21,471 nt of DNA, taken from Streptococcus pseudopneumoniae ATCC BAA-960 = CCUG 49455. GTDB lineage: Bacteria > Bacillota > Bacilli > Lactobacillales > Streptococcaceae. Under the pieces are notes generated by a model. It worked only from the letters and a program-made list of their open reading frames with translations. It was not told the DNA's origin and did no database searches. The position numbers were made by a program, and so were the translations under genes. The DNA is taken from contig NZ_MWSM01000008.1 of NCBI RefSeq assembly GCF_002087075.1, forward strand, positions 1 to 21,471, in the 5' to 3' direction. Positions 6,633-14,925 of the stretch are shown one piece after another. Each line of letters starts with the position of its first letter. The stretch's first letter is position 1.

Positions 6633-8855
6633 TTGATAACACCTACTTATGAATGGCAGTTTGCCCCGCAGGTAGAAGATGCGGATTTTACAAAGATAGC
6701 CAAGAAGGCTGGACTGGGTCCTGAGGTGGCTCGGTTATTGTTTGAGAGAGGGATTCAGGACCAAGAAAGTCTGAAGAAGTTTTTAGAACCTTCCTTGGAG
6801 AATTTGCATGACCCTTATCTGCTCCATGATATGGACAAGGCAGTGGAACGGATTCGTCAGGCCATTGAAGAAGGGGAAAATATTCTCGTTTATGGAGACT
6901 ACGATGCGGATGGCATGACTTCGGCTTCGATTGTGAAGGAAAGTTTGGAACAACTTGGTGCTGAGTGCCGAGTTTACCTGCCAAATCGTTTTACCGATGG
7001 CTATGGCCCTAATGCTAGTGTTTATAAATACTTTATCGAGCAAGAAGGGATTTCCTTGATTGTGACGGTGGACAATGGGGTTGTTGGTCATGAGGCTATT
7101 GCATTGGCTCAGTCTATGGGAGTAGATGTCATTGTGACTGACCACCATTCCATGCCTGAAACCCTACCAGATGCCTATGCCATCGTTCATCCTGAACATC
7201 CGGATGCGGACTATCCTTTCAAATATTTGGCTGGTTGTGGAGTTGCTTTCAAGTTGGCTTGTGCCCTGTTAGAAGAAGTACAAGTGGAATTGCTTGATTT
7301 GGTCGCTATTGGTACCATTGCTGATATGGTTAGTTTGACAGATGAGAACCGTATCTTGGTTCAGTATGGTCTGGAAATGTTGGGACATACTCAGCGCATT
7401 GGTTTACAAGAAATGCTGGATATGGCTGGGATTGCTGCCAACGAAGTAACAGAAGAAACGGTTGGTTTCCAGATTGCCCCTCGTTTGAATGCCTTGGGCC
7501 GCTTGGATGATCCTAATCCAGCCATTGATTTGTTGACTGGCTTTGATGATGAGGAGGCTCACGAGATTGCCCTTATGATTCATCAGAAAAATGAAGAGCG
7601 CAAGGAAATTGTCCAGTCTATCTATGAAGAAACTAAGACCATGGTGGACCCTGAGAAGAAGGTCCAAGTCTTGGCCAAGGAAGGCTGGAATCCTGGGGTT
7701 CTGGGTATCGTGGCTGGTCGTTTGTTGGAAGAACTAGGGCAGACAGTTATTGTTCTTAATATAGAAGACGGTCGTGCTAAGGGCAGTGCTCGTAGTGTGG
7801 AAGCGGTCGATATTTTTGAGGCTCTGGATCCTCATCGAGACCTCTTCATCGCCTTTGGAGGTCATGCTGGCGCTGCAGGAATGACGCTGGAAGTTGAGAA
7901 ACTTTCAGATTTATCTCAGGTTTTGGAAGATTATGTCCGTGAAAAAGGCGCAGATGCTGGTGGCAAGAATAAGTTAAACCTAGATGAAGAGTTGGATTTG
8001 GAGACTTTGAGTCTTGAAACAGTCAAGAACTTTGAGCGCTTGGCACCTTTTGGAATGGACAATCAGAAACCTGTCTTTTATATCAAGAATTTTCAGGTCG
8101 AAAGTGCCCGTACTATGGGTGCAGGCAACGCCCATCTCAAGCTGAAAATTTCCAAGGGTGAGGCGAGTTTTGAAGTGGTAGCCTTTGGACAAGGTAGATG
8201 GGCAACAGAATTTGCTCAAACCAAGAATCTAGAGTTGGCAGTCAAATTGTCTGTCAATCAATGGAATGGCCAAACTGCCCTCCAGTTGATGATGGTGGAT
8301 GTGCGTGTGGAAGGTGTTCAACTTTTTAACATTCGTGGGAAGAATGCAGTATTACCAGAGGGAGTTCCAGTCTTGGATTTTGATGGAGAACTGCCGAATC
8401 TGGCGGCTAGTGAAGCGGTTGTCGTGAAAACCGTTCCTGAGGATATTACTCAGCTGAAGACCATTTTTCAGGAACAGCATTTCTCTGCTGTCTATTTCAA
8501 AAATGATATTGACAAGGCCTACTATCTGACAGGGTATGGGACCAGAGAGCAATTTGCCAAATTGTATAAGACTATTTACCAGTTCCCAGAGTTTGATATT
8601 CGCTATAAGCTGAAGGATTTGGCTACTTATCTCAATATTCAACAAATCTTGCTGGTCAAGATGATTCAAGTATTTGAAGAACTAGGCTTTGTGACCATCA
8701 AAGATGGTGTCATGACAGTCAATAAAGAAGCGCCAAAGCGAGAGATAGGAGAAAGTCAGATTTATCAAAATCTCAAACAAACTGTCAAAGACCAAGAAAT
8801 GATGGTCCTGGGTACCGTGCAAGAAATTTATGATTTTTTGATGGAAAAAGAGTAG
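6633..8855 (+). CDS. recJ: single-stranded-DNA-specific exonuclease RecJ
   Basis: Cytosolic 5'-3' exonuclease acting on single-stranded DNA in recombination and mismatch repair. Motifs (counted from a GTG at 6621) are YGDYDADGM near 91-99, TVDNG at 149-153, the DHH signature VTDHH with D174-H176, and GCGVAFKL. The DHHA1 motif FGGHAGAAGM is followed by an OB-fold region and a C-terminal Firmicute-type extension. I prefer the TTG at 6633 (ITPTYEW follows): the in-frame GTG at 6621 has purines only 1-2 nt upstream, too close for a ribosome site. The product is then about 740 aa. A three-codon frame ATG-TCT-TTT-TGA (6625-6636) ends on this TTG. A terminator follows the gene. Confidence 0.93.
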   Translation: MITPTYEWQFAPQVEDADFTKIAKKAGLGPEVARLLFERGIQDQESLKKFLEPSLENLHDPYLLHDMDKAVERIRQAIEEGENILVYGDYDADGMTSASIVKESLEQLGAECRVYLPNRFTDGYGPNASVYKYFIEQEGISLIVTVDNGVVGHEAIALAQSMGVDVIVTDHHSMPETLPDAYAIVHPEHPDADYPFKYLAGCGVAFKLACALLEEVQVELLDLVAIGTIADMVSLTDENRILVQYGLEMLGHTQRIGLQEMLDMAGIAANEVTEETVGFQIAPRLNALGRLDDPNPAIDLLTGFDDEEAHEIALMIHQKNEERKEIVQSIYEETKTMVDPEKKVQVLAKEGWNPGVLGIVAGRLLEELGQTVIVLNIEDGRAKGSARSVEAVDIFEALDPHRDLFIAFGGHAGAAGMTLEVEKLSDLSQVLEDYVREKGADAGGKNKLNLDEELDLETLSLETVKNFERLAPFGMDNQKPVFYIKNFQVESARTMGAGNAHLKLKISKGEASFEVVAFGQGRWATEFAQTKNLELAVKLSVNQWNGQTALQLMMVDVRVEGVQLFNIRGKNAVLPEGVPVLDFDGELPNLAASEAVVVKTVPEDITQLKTIFQEQHFSAVYFKNDIDKAYYLTGYGTREQFAKLYKTIYQFPEFDIRYKLKDLATYLNIQQILLVKMIQVFEELGFVTIKDGVMTVNKEAPKREIGESQIYQNLKQTVKDQEMMVLGTVQEIYDFLMEKE

Positions 8856-8863
8856 AAGTTAGG

Positions 8864-8890
8864 AAAGAGTTGGGCAACCAGCTCTTTTTT
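8864..8890 (+). terminator. intrinsic terminator after recJ
   Basis: AAAGAGTTGG/CCAGCTCTTT (8864-8873 with 8878-8887), 10 bp with one G-T pair, a GCAA tetraloop and a T-run to 8890. Confidence 0.9.
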
Positions 8891-8907
8891 GAAAACAAAT
8901 CTTCATT

Positions 8908-8935
8908 TTGAAAATCATCAAAAAAATGGTATAAT
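8908..8935 (+). promoter_or_regulatory. promoter of rnjB
   Basis: TTGAAA (8908-8913), 16 bp, TATAAT (8930-8935) with TG at 8927-8928. The predicted start near 8942 leaves a leader of about 87 nt. That is the longest leader in this window, with a small AGGGT/ACCCT hairpin at 8980-8994. Confidence 0.75.
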
Positions 8936-9028
8936 GGTAGGAAAAGATTCGGCTAACAGTAATAGTGCTTTTAGAATAAGAGGGTAAGCAACCCTATAAT
9001 CAAGATAAACTAAGATTTTGGAGGAAAA

Positions 9029-10690
9029 ATGAGTAATATTAGTTTAACAACACTTGGTGGTGTACGTGAAAATGGGAAAAATATGTACATTGCTGAAATT
9101 GGAGAGTCCATTTTTGTTTTGAATGCAGGGTTAAAATATCCCGAAAATGAACAATTAGGGGTCGATGTGGTGATTCCAAAGATGGACTACCTTTTTGAAA
9201 ATAAAGATCGAATTGCTGGGGTATTTTTAACTCACGGACATGCAGATGCTATTGGTGCTCTGCCTTATCTCTTGGCTGAAGCCAAGGTACCTGTATTTGG
9301 CTCTGAGTTGACCATTGAGTTGGCAAAGCTCTTTGTCAAAGGAAATGACGCAGTCAAGAAATTTAATGATTTTCATGTTATTGATGAAGATACGGAGATT
9401 GATTTTGGTGGGACAGTGGTTTCCTTCTTCCCTACGACTTACTCCGTTCCAGAGAGCCTGGGAATTGTCTTGAAGACAGCTGAAGGTAGCATCGTTTATA
9501 CAGGTGACTTCAAATTTGACCAGACAGCTAGTGAATCCTATGCGACAGACTTCGCTCGTTTGGCAGAAATCGGTCGTGACGGCGTCCTGGCTCTCCTCAG
9601 TGATTCGGCCAATGCGGACAGCAATATTCAGGTGGCTAGTGAAAGTGAAGTTAGAGATGAAATTACCCAAACCATTGCTGACTGGGAAGGTCGTATCATC
9701 GTTGCAGCTGTTTCCAGTAACCTTTCTCGTATCCAGCAGATTTTTGACGCTGCGGATAAAACAGGTCGACGTATCGTCTTGACAGGATTTGATATTGAAA
9801 ATATCGTCCGCACAGCGATTCGTCTCAAGAAGTTGTCTTTAGCCAACGAAATTCTCTTGATTAAGCCGAAAGATATGTCTCGCTTTGAAGACCATGAGTT
9901 GATTATTCTTGAGACAGGTCGTATGGGTGAACCTATCAATGGACTTCGTAAGATGTCGATTGGTCGCCATCGTTATGTAGAAATCAAGGATGGGGACCTG
10001 GTCTATATTGCTACGGCTCCGTCTATTGCTAAAGAAGCCTTCGTTGCGCGTGTGGAAAACATGATTTACCAAGCTGGCGGTGTTGTCAAATTGATCACCC
10101 AAAGCTTACGTGTGTCAGGACATGGAAATGCGCGTGATTTGCAGTTGATGATTAATCTCTTGCAACCCAAGTATCTCTTCCCGATTCAAGGGGAATACCG
10201 TGAGTTGGATGCCCATGCTAAGGCTGCTATGGCAGTTGGGATGTTGCCAGAACGCATTTTCATCCCTAAAAAGGGAACCAGCATGGCTTATGAGAATGGG
10301 GACTTTGTCCCAGCTGGTGCGGTTTCAGCAGGGGATGTCTTGATTGACGGGAATGCCATTGGTGATGTTGGTAATGTGGTTCTTCGTGACCGTAAGGTCT
10401 TGTCAGAGGACGGTATTTTCATCGTCGCAATCACCGTTAACCGTCGTGAGAAGAAAATTGTGGCCAAGGCCCGTGTTCACACGCGTGGATTTGTTTATCT
10501 CAAGAAGAGCCGCGATATTCTCCGTGAAAGTTCAGAATTGATTAACAAAACGGTAGAAGACTATCTTCAAGGAGATGACTTTGACTGGGCAGATCTTAAA
10601 GGCAAGGTTCGGGATAATCTGACCAAGTATCTCTTTGATCAAACTAAGCGTCGTCCAGCTATTCTACCAGTAGTCATGGAAGCAAAATAA
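9029..10690 (+). CDS. rnjB: ribonuclease J2
   Basis: Metallo-beta-lactamase/beta-CASP family protein of 553 aa, normal length for RNase J. It acts in mRNA turnover and rRNA processing in a complex with RNase J1. The metal-binding motif is changed: where active RNase J1 has HxHxDH, this protein reads THGHADA (H69, H71, D73, then A74). SDSAN replaces the usual SDSTN. A degenerate metal site is typical of Firmicute RNase J2, which has little activity of its own and supports J1. TGDFKFD and a beta-CASP and C-terminal region follow. GGAGG lies 7 nt before the ATG. It has its own promoter and lies upstream of estA, separated by 68 bp. Confidence 0.9.
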   Translation: MSNISLTTLGGVRENGKNMYIAEIGESIFVLNAGLKYPENEQLGVDVVIPKMDYLFENKDRIAGVFLTHGHADAIGALPYLLAEAKVPVFGSELTIELAKLFVKGNDAVKKFNDFHVIDEDTEIDFGGTVVSFFPTTYSVPESLGIVLKTAEGSIVYTGDFKFDQTASESYATDFARLAEIGRDGVLALLSDSANADSNIQVASESEVRDEITQTIADWEGRIIVAAVSSNLSRIQQIFDAADKTGRRIVLTGFDIENIVRTAIRLKKLSLANEILLIKPKDMSRFEDHELIILETGRMGEPINGLRKMSIGRHRYVEIKDGDLVYIATAPSIAKEAFVARVENMIYQAGGVVKLITQSLRVSGHGNARDLQLMINLLQPKYLFPIQGEYRELDAHAKAAMAVGMLPERIFIPKKGTSMAYENGDFVPAGAVSAGDVLIDGNAIGDVGNVVLRDRKVLSEDGIFIVAITVNRREKKIVAKARVHTRGFVYLKKSRDILRESSELINKTVEDYLQGDDFDWADLKGKVRDNLTKYLFDQTKRRPAILPVVMEAK

Positions 10691-10710
10691 TCATTGAAAT
10701 AAGTAAAGAT

Positions 10711-10731
10711 AAAGTCTAGTTTCGGCTTTTT
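10711..10731 (+). terminator. weak terminator-like hairpin between rnjB and estA
   Basis: AAAGTC/GGCTTT with a 7-nt loop and a T-run to 10731. The stem is short, so it may only reduce read-through into estA. I saw no convincing separate promoter for estA. Confidence 0.35.
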
Positions 10732-10746
10732 CTTATCGGAAAATAG

Positions 10747-11538
<792 letters not shown>

Positions 11539-11588
11539 TTTGAACTTCAGCATAGGGGGAGTAGGACTAAAATAAAATATGTTTTCAC

Positions 11589-11616
11589 TAGACTTTTCAA
11601 ACGAAAGTAGTAGAAT
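11589..11616 (+). promoter_or_regulatory. possible murMN promoter
   Basis: TAGACT (11589-11594), 16 bp, TAGAAT (11611-11616). It is a modest match, placed about 33 bp before murM. No clear terminator separates it from estA. Confidence 0.35.
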
Positions 11617-11649
11617 AGTAATAAGATACTGGAGGAAAGAGAGTAGGAA

Positions 11650-12870
11650 ATGTACCGTTATCAAATTGGCATTCCCGCATTAGAATATGATCAGTTTGTC
11701 AAAGACCATGAATTAGCCAATGTATTACAAAGTAGCGCTTGGGAAGAAGTGAAGTCTGACTGGGAACATGAGAAGTTTGGTGTTTACAGGGAAGAAGAAT
11801 TACTGGCGACAGCTAGTATTTTGATTAGAACTCTTCCGCTAGGCTATAAAATGTTTTACATCCCAAGAGGACCTATATTGGATTATGGGGATACAGAACT
11901 TTTGAGTTTTGTCATTCAGTCTATTAAGTCCTATGCTCGCAGTAAGAGAGCTATTTTTGTGACTTTTGACCCAAGTATTTGCCTGTCTCAAAGTTTAATC
12001 AATCAGGAAAAGACAGAATATCCTGAAAATCTGGCTATTATTGATAGTTTGCAACAAATGGGAGTAAGGTGGTCAGGAAAAACAGAGGAAATGGGAGACA
12101 CCATTCAACCTCGTATTCAGGCGAAAATATACAAGGAAAATTTTGAAGAAGATAAACTTTCCAAGTCAACAAAACAGGCTATTCGAACAGCACGGAATAA
12201 GGGGGTAGAGATTCAATTTGGTGGAACTGAATTATTGGAGTCTTTTTCCTTTTTGATGAAAAAAACCGAGAAGCGGAAAGAGATTCATTTGAGGAATGAA
12301 GCCTATTATAAAAAGTTATTAGATAATTTTAAGGACAAGGCCTATATCACCTTGGCAACCTTGGATGTCTCTAAACGTTCGCAAGAATTAGAAGAACAGT
12401 TAGCGAAAAACAGAGCCTTGGAAGAGACCTTTACTGAGTCGACTCGCACTTCAAAAGTAGAAGCGCAGAAGAAGGAAAAAGAACGTTTGTTAGAGGAATT
12501 GACTTTCCTGCAGGAATATATGGATGCAGGTCAAGCAAGAGTTCCCTTAGCGGCTACCTTGACTTTAGAATTCGGACAAACTTCTGTCAATCTATACGCA
12601 GGAATGGATGAAGATTTTAGACGTTATAAAGCTCCTATTTTGACTTGGTATGAGACGGCTCGATATTCCTTTGAACGTGGCATTTTATGGCAAAATTTAG
12701 GAGGCGTCGAGAATGCTTTAGATGGTGGACTCTATCGTTTTAAAGCTAATTTTAATCCAACGATTGAAGAATATTTGGGTGAATTTACAATGCCTACCCA
12801 TCTTCTCTATCCTCTGTTAAGACTTGCTCTTGATTTCCGTAAAACATTAAGAAAAAAACATAGAAAGTAA
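11650..12870 (+). CDS. murM: MurM, serine/alanine-adding enzyme for peptidoglycan cross-bridges
   Basis: FemX/MurM family tRNA-dependent aminoacyl ligase of 406 aa. It adds the first residue (Ser or Ala) to the lysine of lipid II at the inner face of the membrane. This makes branched stem peptides and supports penicillin resistance when mosaic alleles meet altered PBPs. The N-terminal acyltransferase fold includes the RTLPLGYKMFYIPRGP segment. A charged helical arm at about residues 241-290 (coiled coil), typical of this family, is present. The C-terminal half includes QNLGGVEN. Residue 260 is T by my count. The tail is very basic. It is followed 4 bp later by murN, which makes an operon. The start has GGAGG further up and AGGA close to the ATG. 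Whether the allele is mosaic cannot be judged without comparison. Confidence 0.95.
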   Translation: MYRYQIGIPALEYDQFVKDHELANVLQSSAWEEVKSDWEHEKFGVYREEELLATASILIRTLPLGYKMFYIPRGPILDYGDTELLSFVIQSIKSYARSKRAIFVTFDPSICLSQSLINQEKTEYPENLAIIDSLQQMGVRWSGKTEEMGDTIQPRIQAKIYKENFEEDKLSKSTKQAIRTARNKGVEIQFGGTELLESFSFLMKKTEKRKEIHLRNEAYYKKLLDNFKDKAYITLATLDVSKRSQELEEQLAKNRALEETFTESTRTSKVEAQKKEKERLLEELTFLQEYMDAGQARVPLAATLTLEFGQTSVNLYAGMDEDFRRYKAPILTWYETARYSFERGILWQNLGGVENALDGGLYRFKANFNPTIEEYLGEFTMPTHLLYPLLRLALDFRKTLRKKHRK

Positions 12871-12874
12871 GTAT

Positions 12875-14107
12875 ATGGCACTAATTACACTCACGAAAGA
12901 AGAGTTTCAAGCTTATTCTGGTCAGGTTTCTTCTCGTTCCTTTATGCAATCGATCCAGATGGGGGAGTTGTTAGAAAAAAGAGGGGCTCGAATTGTTTAT
13001 CTTGCTTTGAAACAAGAAGGAGAAATTCAAGTTGCAGCTCTGGTTTATAGCTTGCCCATGCTGGGTGGTCTGCATATGGAGCTCAATTCGGGGCCGATTT
13101 ATACCCAACAAGATGTCCTTCCAGTTTTTTATGAAGAGTTAAAAGAATATGCCAAGCAAAATGGTGTATTAGAGTTGCTTGTAAAACCTTATGAAACTTA
13201 TCAAACTTTTGATAGCCAAGGTAATCCGATAGATGCTGAGAAAAAAAGTATCATTCAAGATTTAACTGATTTAGGTTATCAATTTGATGGATTGACGACA
13301 GGGTATCCAGGTGGAGAACCAGATTGGTTATACTATAAAGATTTGACTGAATTAACTGAAAAGAATTTGCTTAAAAGTTTTAGCAAAAAGGGAAAACCCT
13401 CGGTGAAAAAGGCTGAAACCTTTGGCATTCGATTGAAAAAGTTAAAACGTGAAGAACTATCGATTTTTAAGAACATCACAAAAGAGACCTCTGAACGTAG
13501 AGAATATAGTGATAAAAGTTTAGAATACTATGAGCATTTTTATGATGCTTTTGGAGAACAAGCGGAGTTTCTCATAGCAAGCTTAAATTTTTCGGACTAT
13601 ATGAGCAAATTGCAAGGTGAACAAAGTAAACTAGAAGAAATCTTGGACAAGTTGCGACTTGATTTGAGTAAAAATCCTCATTCTGAGAAAAAACAAAATC
13701 AACTGAGAGAATATTCTAGTCAATTTGAAACGTTTGAAGTTCGAAAAGCAGAAGCGCGAGACTTGATTGAAAAATATGGGGAAGAAGATATTGTTTTAGC
13801 TGGGAGTTTATTTGTTTATATGCCTCAGGAAACGACTTACCTCTTTAGTGGTTCCTACACTGAATTTAATAAGTTCTATGCCCCTGCACTGCTTCAAAAA
13901 TATGTTATGTTGGAAAGCATAAAACGTGGAATACCTAAATACAACTTCCTAGGCATTCAAGGGATTTTTGATGGTAGTGATGGTGTTTTGCGTTTTAAAC
14001 AGAATTTTAATGGCTATATTGTACGCAAAGCAGGTACTTTCCGTTACCATCCATCGCCTTTAAAATACAAAGCTATTCAATTACTCAAAAAAATAGTAGG
14101 ACGTTAA
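12875..14107 (+). CDS. murN: MurN, alanine-adding enzyme for peptidoglycan cross-bridges
   Basis: Second FemX-type aminoacyl ligase of the pair, 410 aa. It adds the second residue (Ala) to the branch begun by MurM on lipid II. It has the same build as MurM: acyltransferase fold, a helical arm at about residues 240-295 rich in E, K and L, and a C-terminal part with YNFLGIQG near the MurM position QNLGG. The start lies 4 bp after the murM stop, so translation is probably coupled. The third codon positions of murM and murN look more AT-rich than those of uvrC or estA. That could be ancestral or could reflect the recombination known at this locus. Confidence 0.95.
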   Translation: MALITLTKEEFQAYSGQVSSRSFMQSIQMGELLEKRGARIVYLALKQEGEIQVAALVYSLPMLGGLHMELNSGPIYTQQDVLPVFYEELKEYAKQNGVLELLVKPYETYQTFDSQGNPIDAEKKSIIQDLTDLGYQFDGLTTGYPGGEPDWLYYKDLTELTEKNLLKSFSKKGKPSVKKAETFGIRLKKLKREELSIFKNITKETSERREYSDKSLEYYEHFYDAFGEQAEFLIASLNFSDYMSKLQGEQSKLEEILDKLRLDLSKNPHSEKKQNQLREYSSQFETFEVRKAEARDLIEKYGEEDIVLAGSLFVYMPQETTYLFSGSYTEFNKFYAPALLQKYVMLESIKRGIPKYNFLGIQGIFDGSDGVLRFKQNFNGYIVRKAGTFRYHPSPLKYKAIQLLKKIVGR

Positions 14108-14123
14108 GATGAAAAAGCCAGTA

Positions 14124-14155
14124 TTTAGCTTTCTTTTAGCTTCTTTTAGTAAAAT
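14124..14155 (+). promoter_or_regulatory. phased TTTAG repeats and a -10-like box before the metzincin gene
   Basis: TTTAG occurs at 14124, 14135 and 14145, that is 11 and 10 bp apart. TAAAAT (14150-14155) follows directly, and no -35 is recognisable. Repeats one helical turn apart resemble a response-regulator site. The first two (TTTAGC, 5 bp, TTTAGC) have the geometry of the pneumococcal CiaR box TTTAAG-N5-TTTAAG but not its exact sequence. The function is inferred. Confidence 0.35.
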
Positions 14156-14185
14156 AGACTTTATTTGCTAGAAAGGTGGAGGGAC

Positions 14186-14887
14186 ATGCGCTGGCTTTTT
14201 CGTTTGATAGGGGCTTTCTTTTCTTTTGTGTGGCGTTTGTTTTGGCGCCTGGTTTGGATAGTTGTGCTCTTATGTGCTCTTGCTTTCGGTCTTCTCTGGT
14301 ATCTGAACGGGGATTTTCAAGGAGCGCTAAAGCAAGCAGAACGGTCAGTAAAGATTGGTCAACAAAGTATCGACCAATGGGGAAAAACAGGGCAACTGCC
14401 TAAGTTAAGCCAGACTGATAGCCACCAGCATTCTGAAGGAAGGTGGCCGCAGGATTCTGCTCGTATTTACTTGGATCCCCAGATGGATTCACGCTTTCAA
14501 GAGGCGTATTTAGAAGCAATTCAGAACTGGAATCAAACTGGTGCTTTTAACTTTGAACTCGTGACTGAGTCTAGTAAGGCGGATATTACGGCTACGGAGA
14601 TGAACGACGGAGGCACTCCTGTGGCAGGAGAGGCGGAAAGTCAAACTAATCTCTTAACAGGGCAATTCTTATCCGTAACGGTGCGCTTGAATCATTATTA
14701 TCTGTCCAATCCTGACTATGGCTATTCCTATGAGCGCCTTGTCCATACGGCAGAACATGAGTTGGGGCATGCGATTGGCTTGGATCATACAGATGAGAAG
14801 TCTGTCATGCAACCAGCAGGTTCTTTTTATGGTATCCAGGAAGAGGATGTTGAAAGACTTCGAAAATTATATGAGACCAATGAGTAG
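14186..14887 (+). CDS. membrane-anchored metzincin-like (matrixin type) zinc protease
   Basis: Predicted protein of 233 aa. A hydrophobic segment at about residues 8-38 (rich in W, F and L) should anchor it in the membrane with the rest outside. A spacer to about residue 85 follows, then a compact metalloprotease domain. The zinc motif is [11 protein letters not shown], a full HExxHxxGxxH, followed by the Met-turn-like SVMQP. This is the metzincin pattern of peptidase family M10. I chose ATG 14186 because GGAGG lies 5 nt upstream; the in-frame TTG at 14165 has no such site. The substrate is unknown. It lies 78 bp after murN, which hints at an envelope role, but it may have its own promoter. 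The stop codon lies inside the following terminator stem. Confidence 0.85.
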   Translation: MRWLFRLIGAFFSFVWRLFWRLVWIVVLLCALAFGLLWYLNGDFQGALKQAERSVKIGQQSIDQWGKTGQLPKLSQTDSHQHSEGRWPQDSARIYLDPQMDSRFQEAYLEAIQNWNQTGAFNFELVTESSKADITATEMNDGGTPVAGEAESQTNLLTGQFLSVTVRLNHYYLSNPDYGYSYERLVHTAEHELGHAIGLDHTDEKSVMQPAGSFYGIQEEDVERLRKLYETNE

Positions 14888-14911
14888 GGGACTATTTTTC
14901 CCTACTTTTTT
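14883..14911 (+). terminator. terminator overlapping the protease stop codon
   Basis: AGTAGGG (14883-14889) pairs perfectly with CCCTACT (14900-14906), followed by a T-run to 14911. The TAG stop (14885-14887) is part of the stem. The T-run merges with the uvrC promoter. Confidence 0.8.
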
Positions 14912-14919
14912 GCTATAAT
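14911..14919 (+). promoter_or_regulatory. extended -10 promoter of uvrC
   Basis: TGCTATAAT is a perfect extended -10 (TATAAT 14914-14919). The usual start point, 7 nt after the last T, is A14926, which is the A of the uvrC ATG. A leaderless mRNA is predicted. Confidence 0.75.
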
Positions 14920-14925
14920 GGAATT

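Noticed and set aside
8995..9000. A second TATAAT before rnjB
   Set aside because: No -35 at the right distance and no TG extension; the promoter at 8908-8935 is far better.
14165..14185. TTG 14165 as the protease start
   Set aside because: No ribosome site precedes it, whereas ATG 14186 has GGAGG at the right distance.
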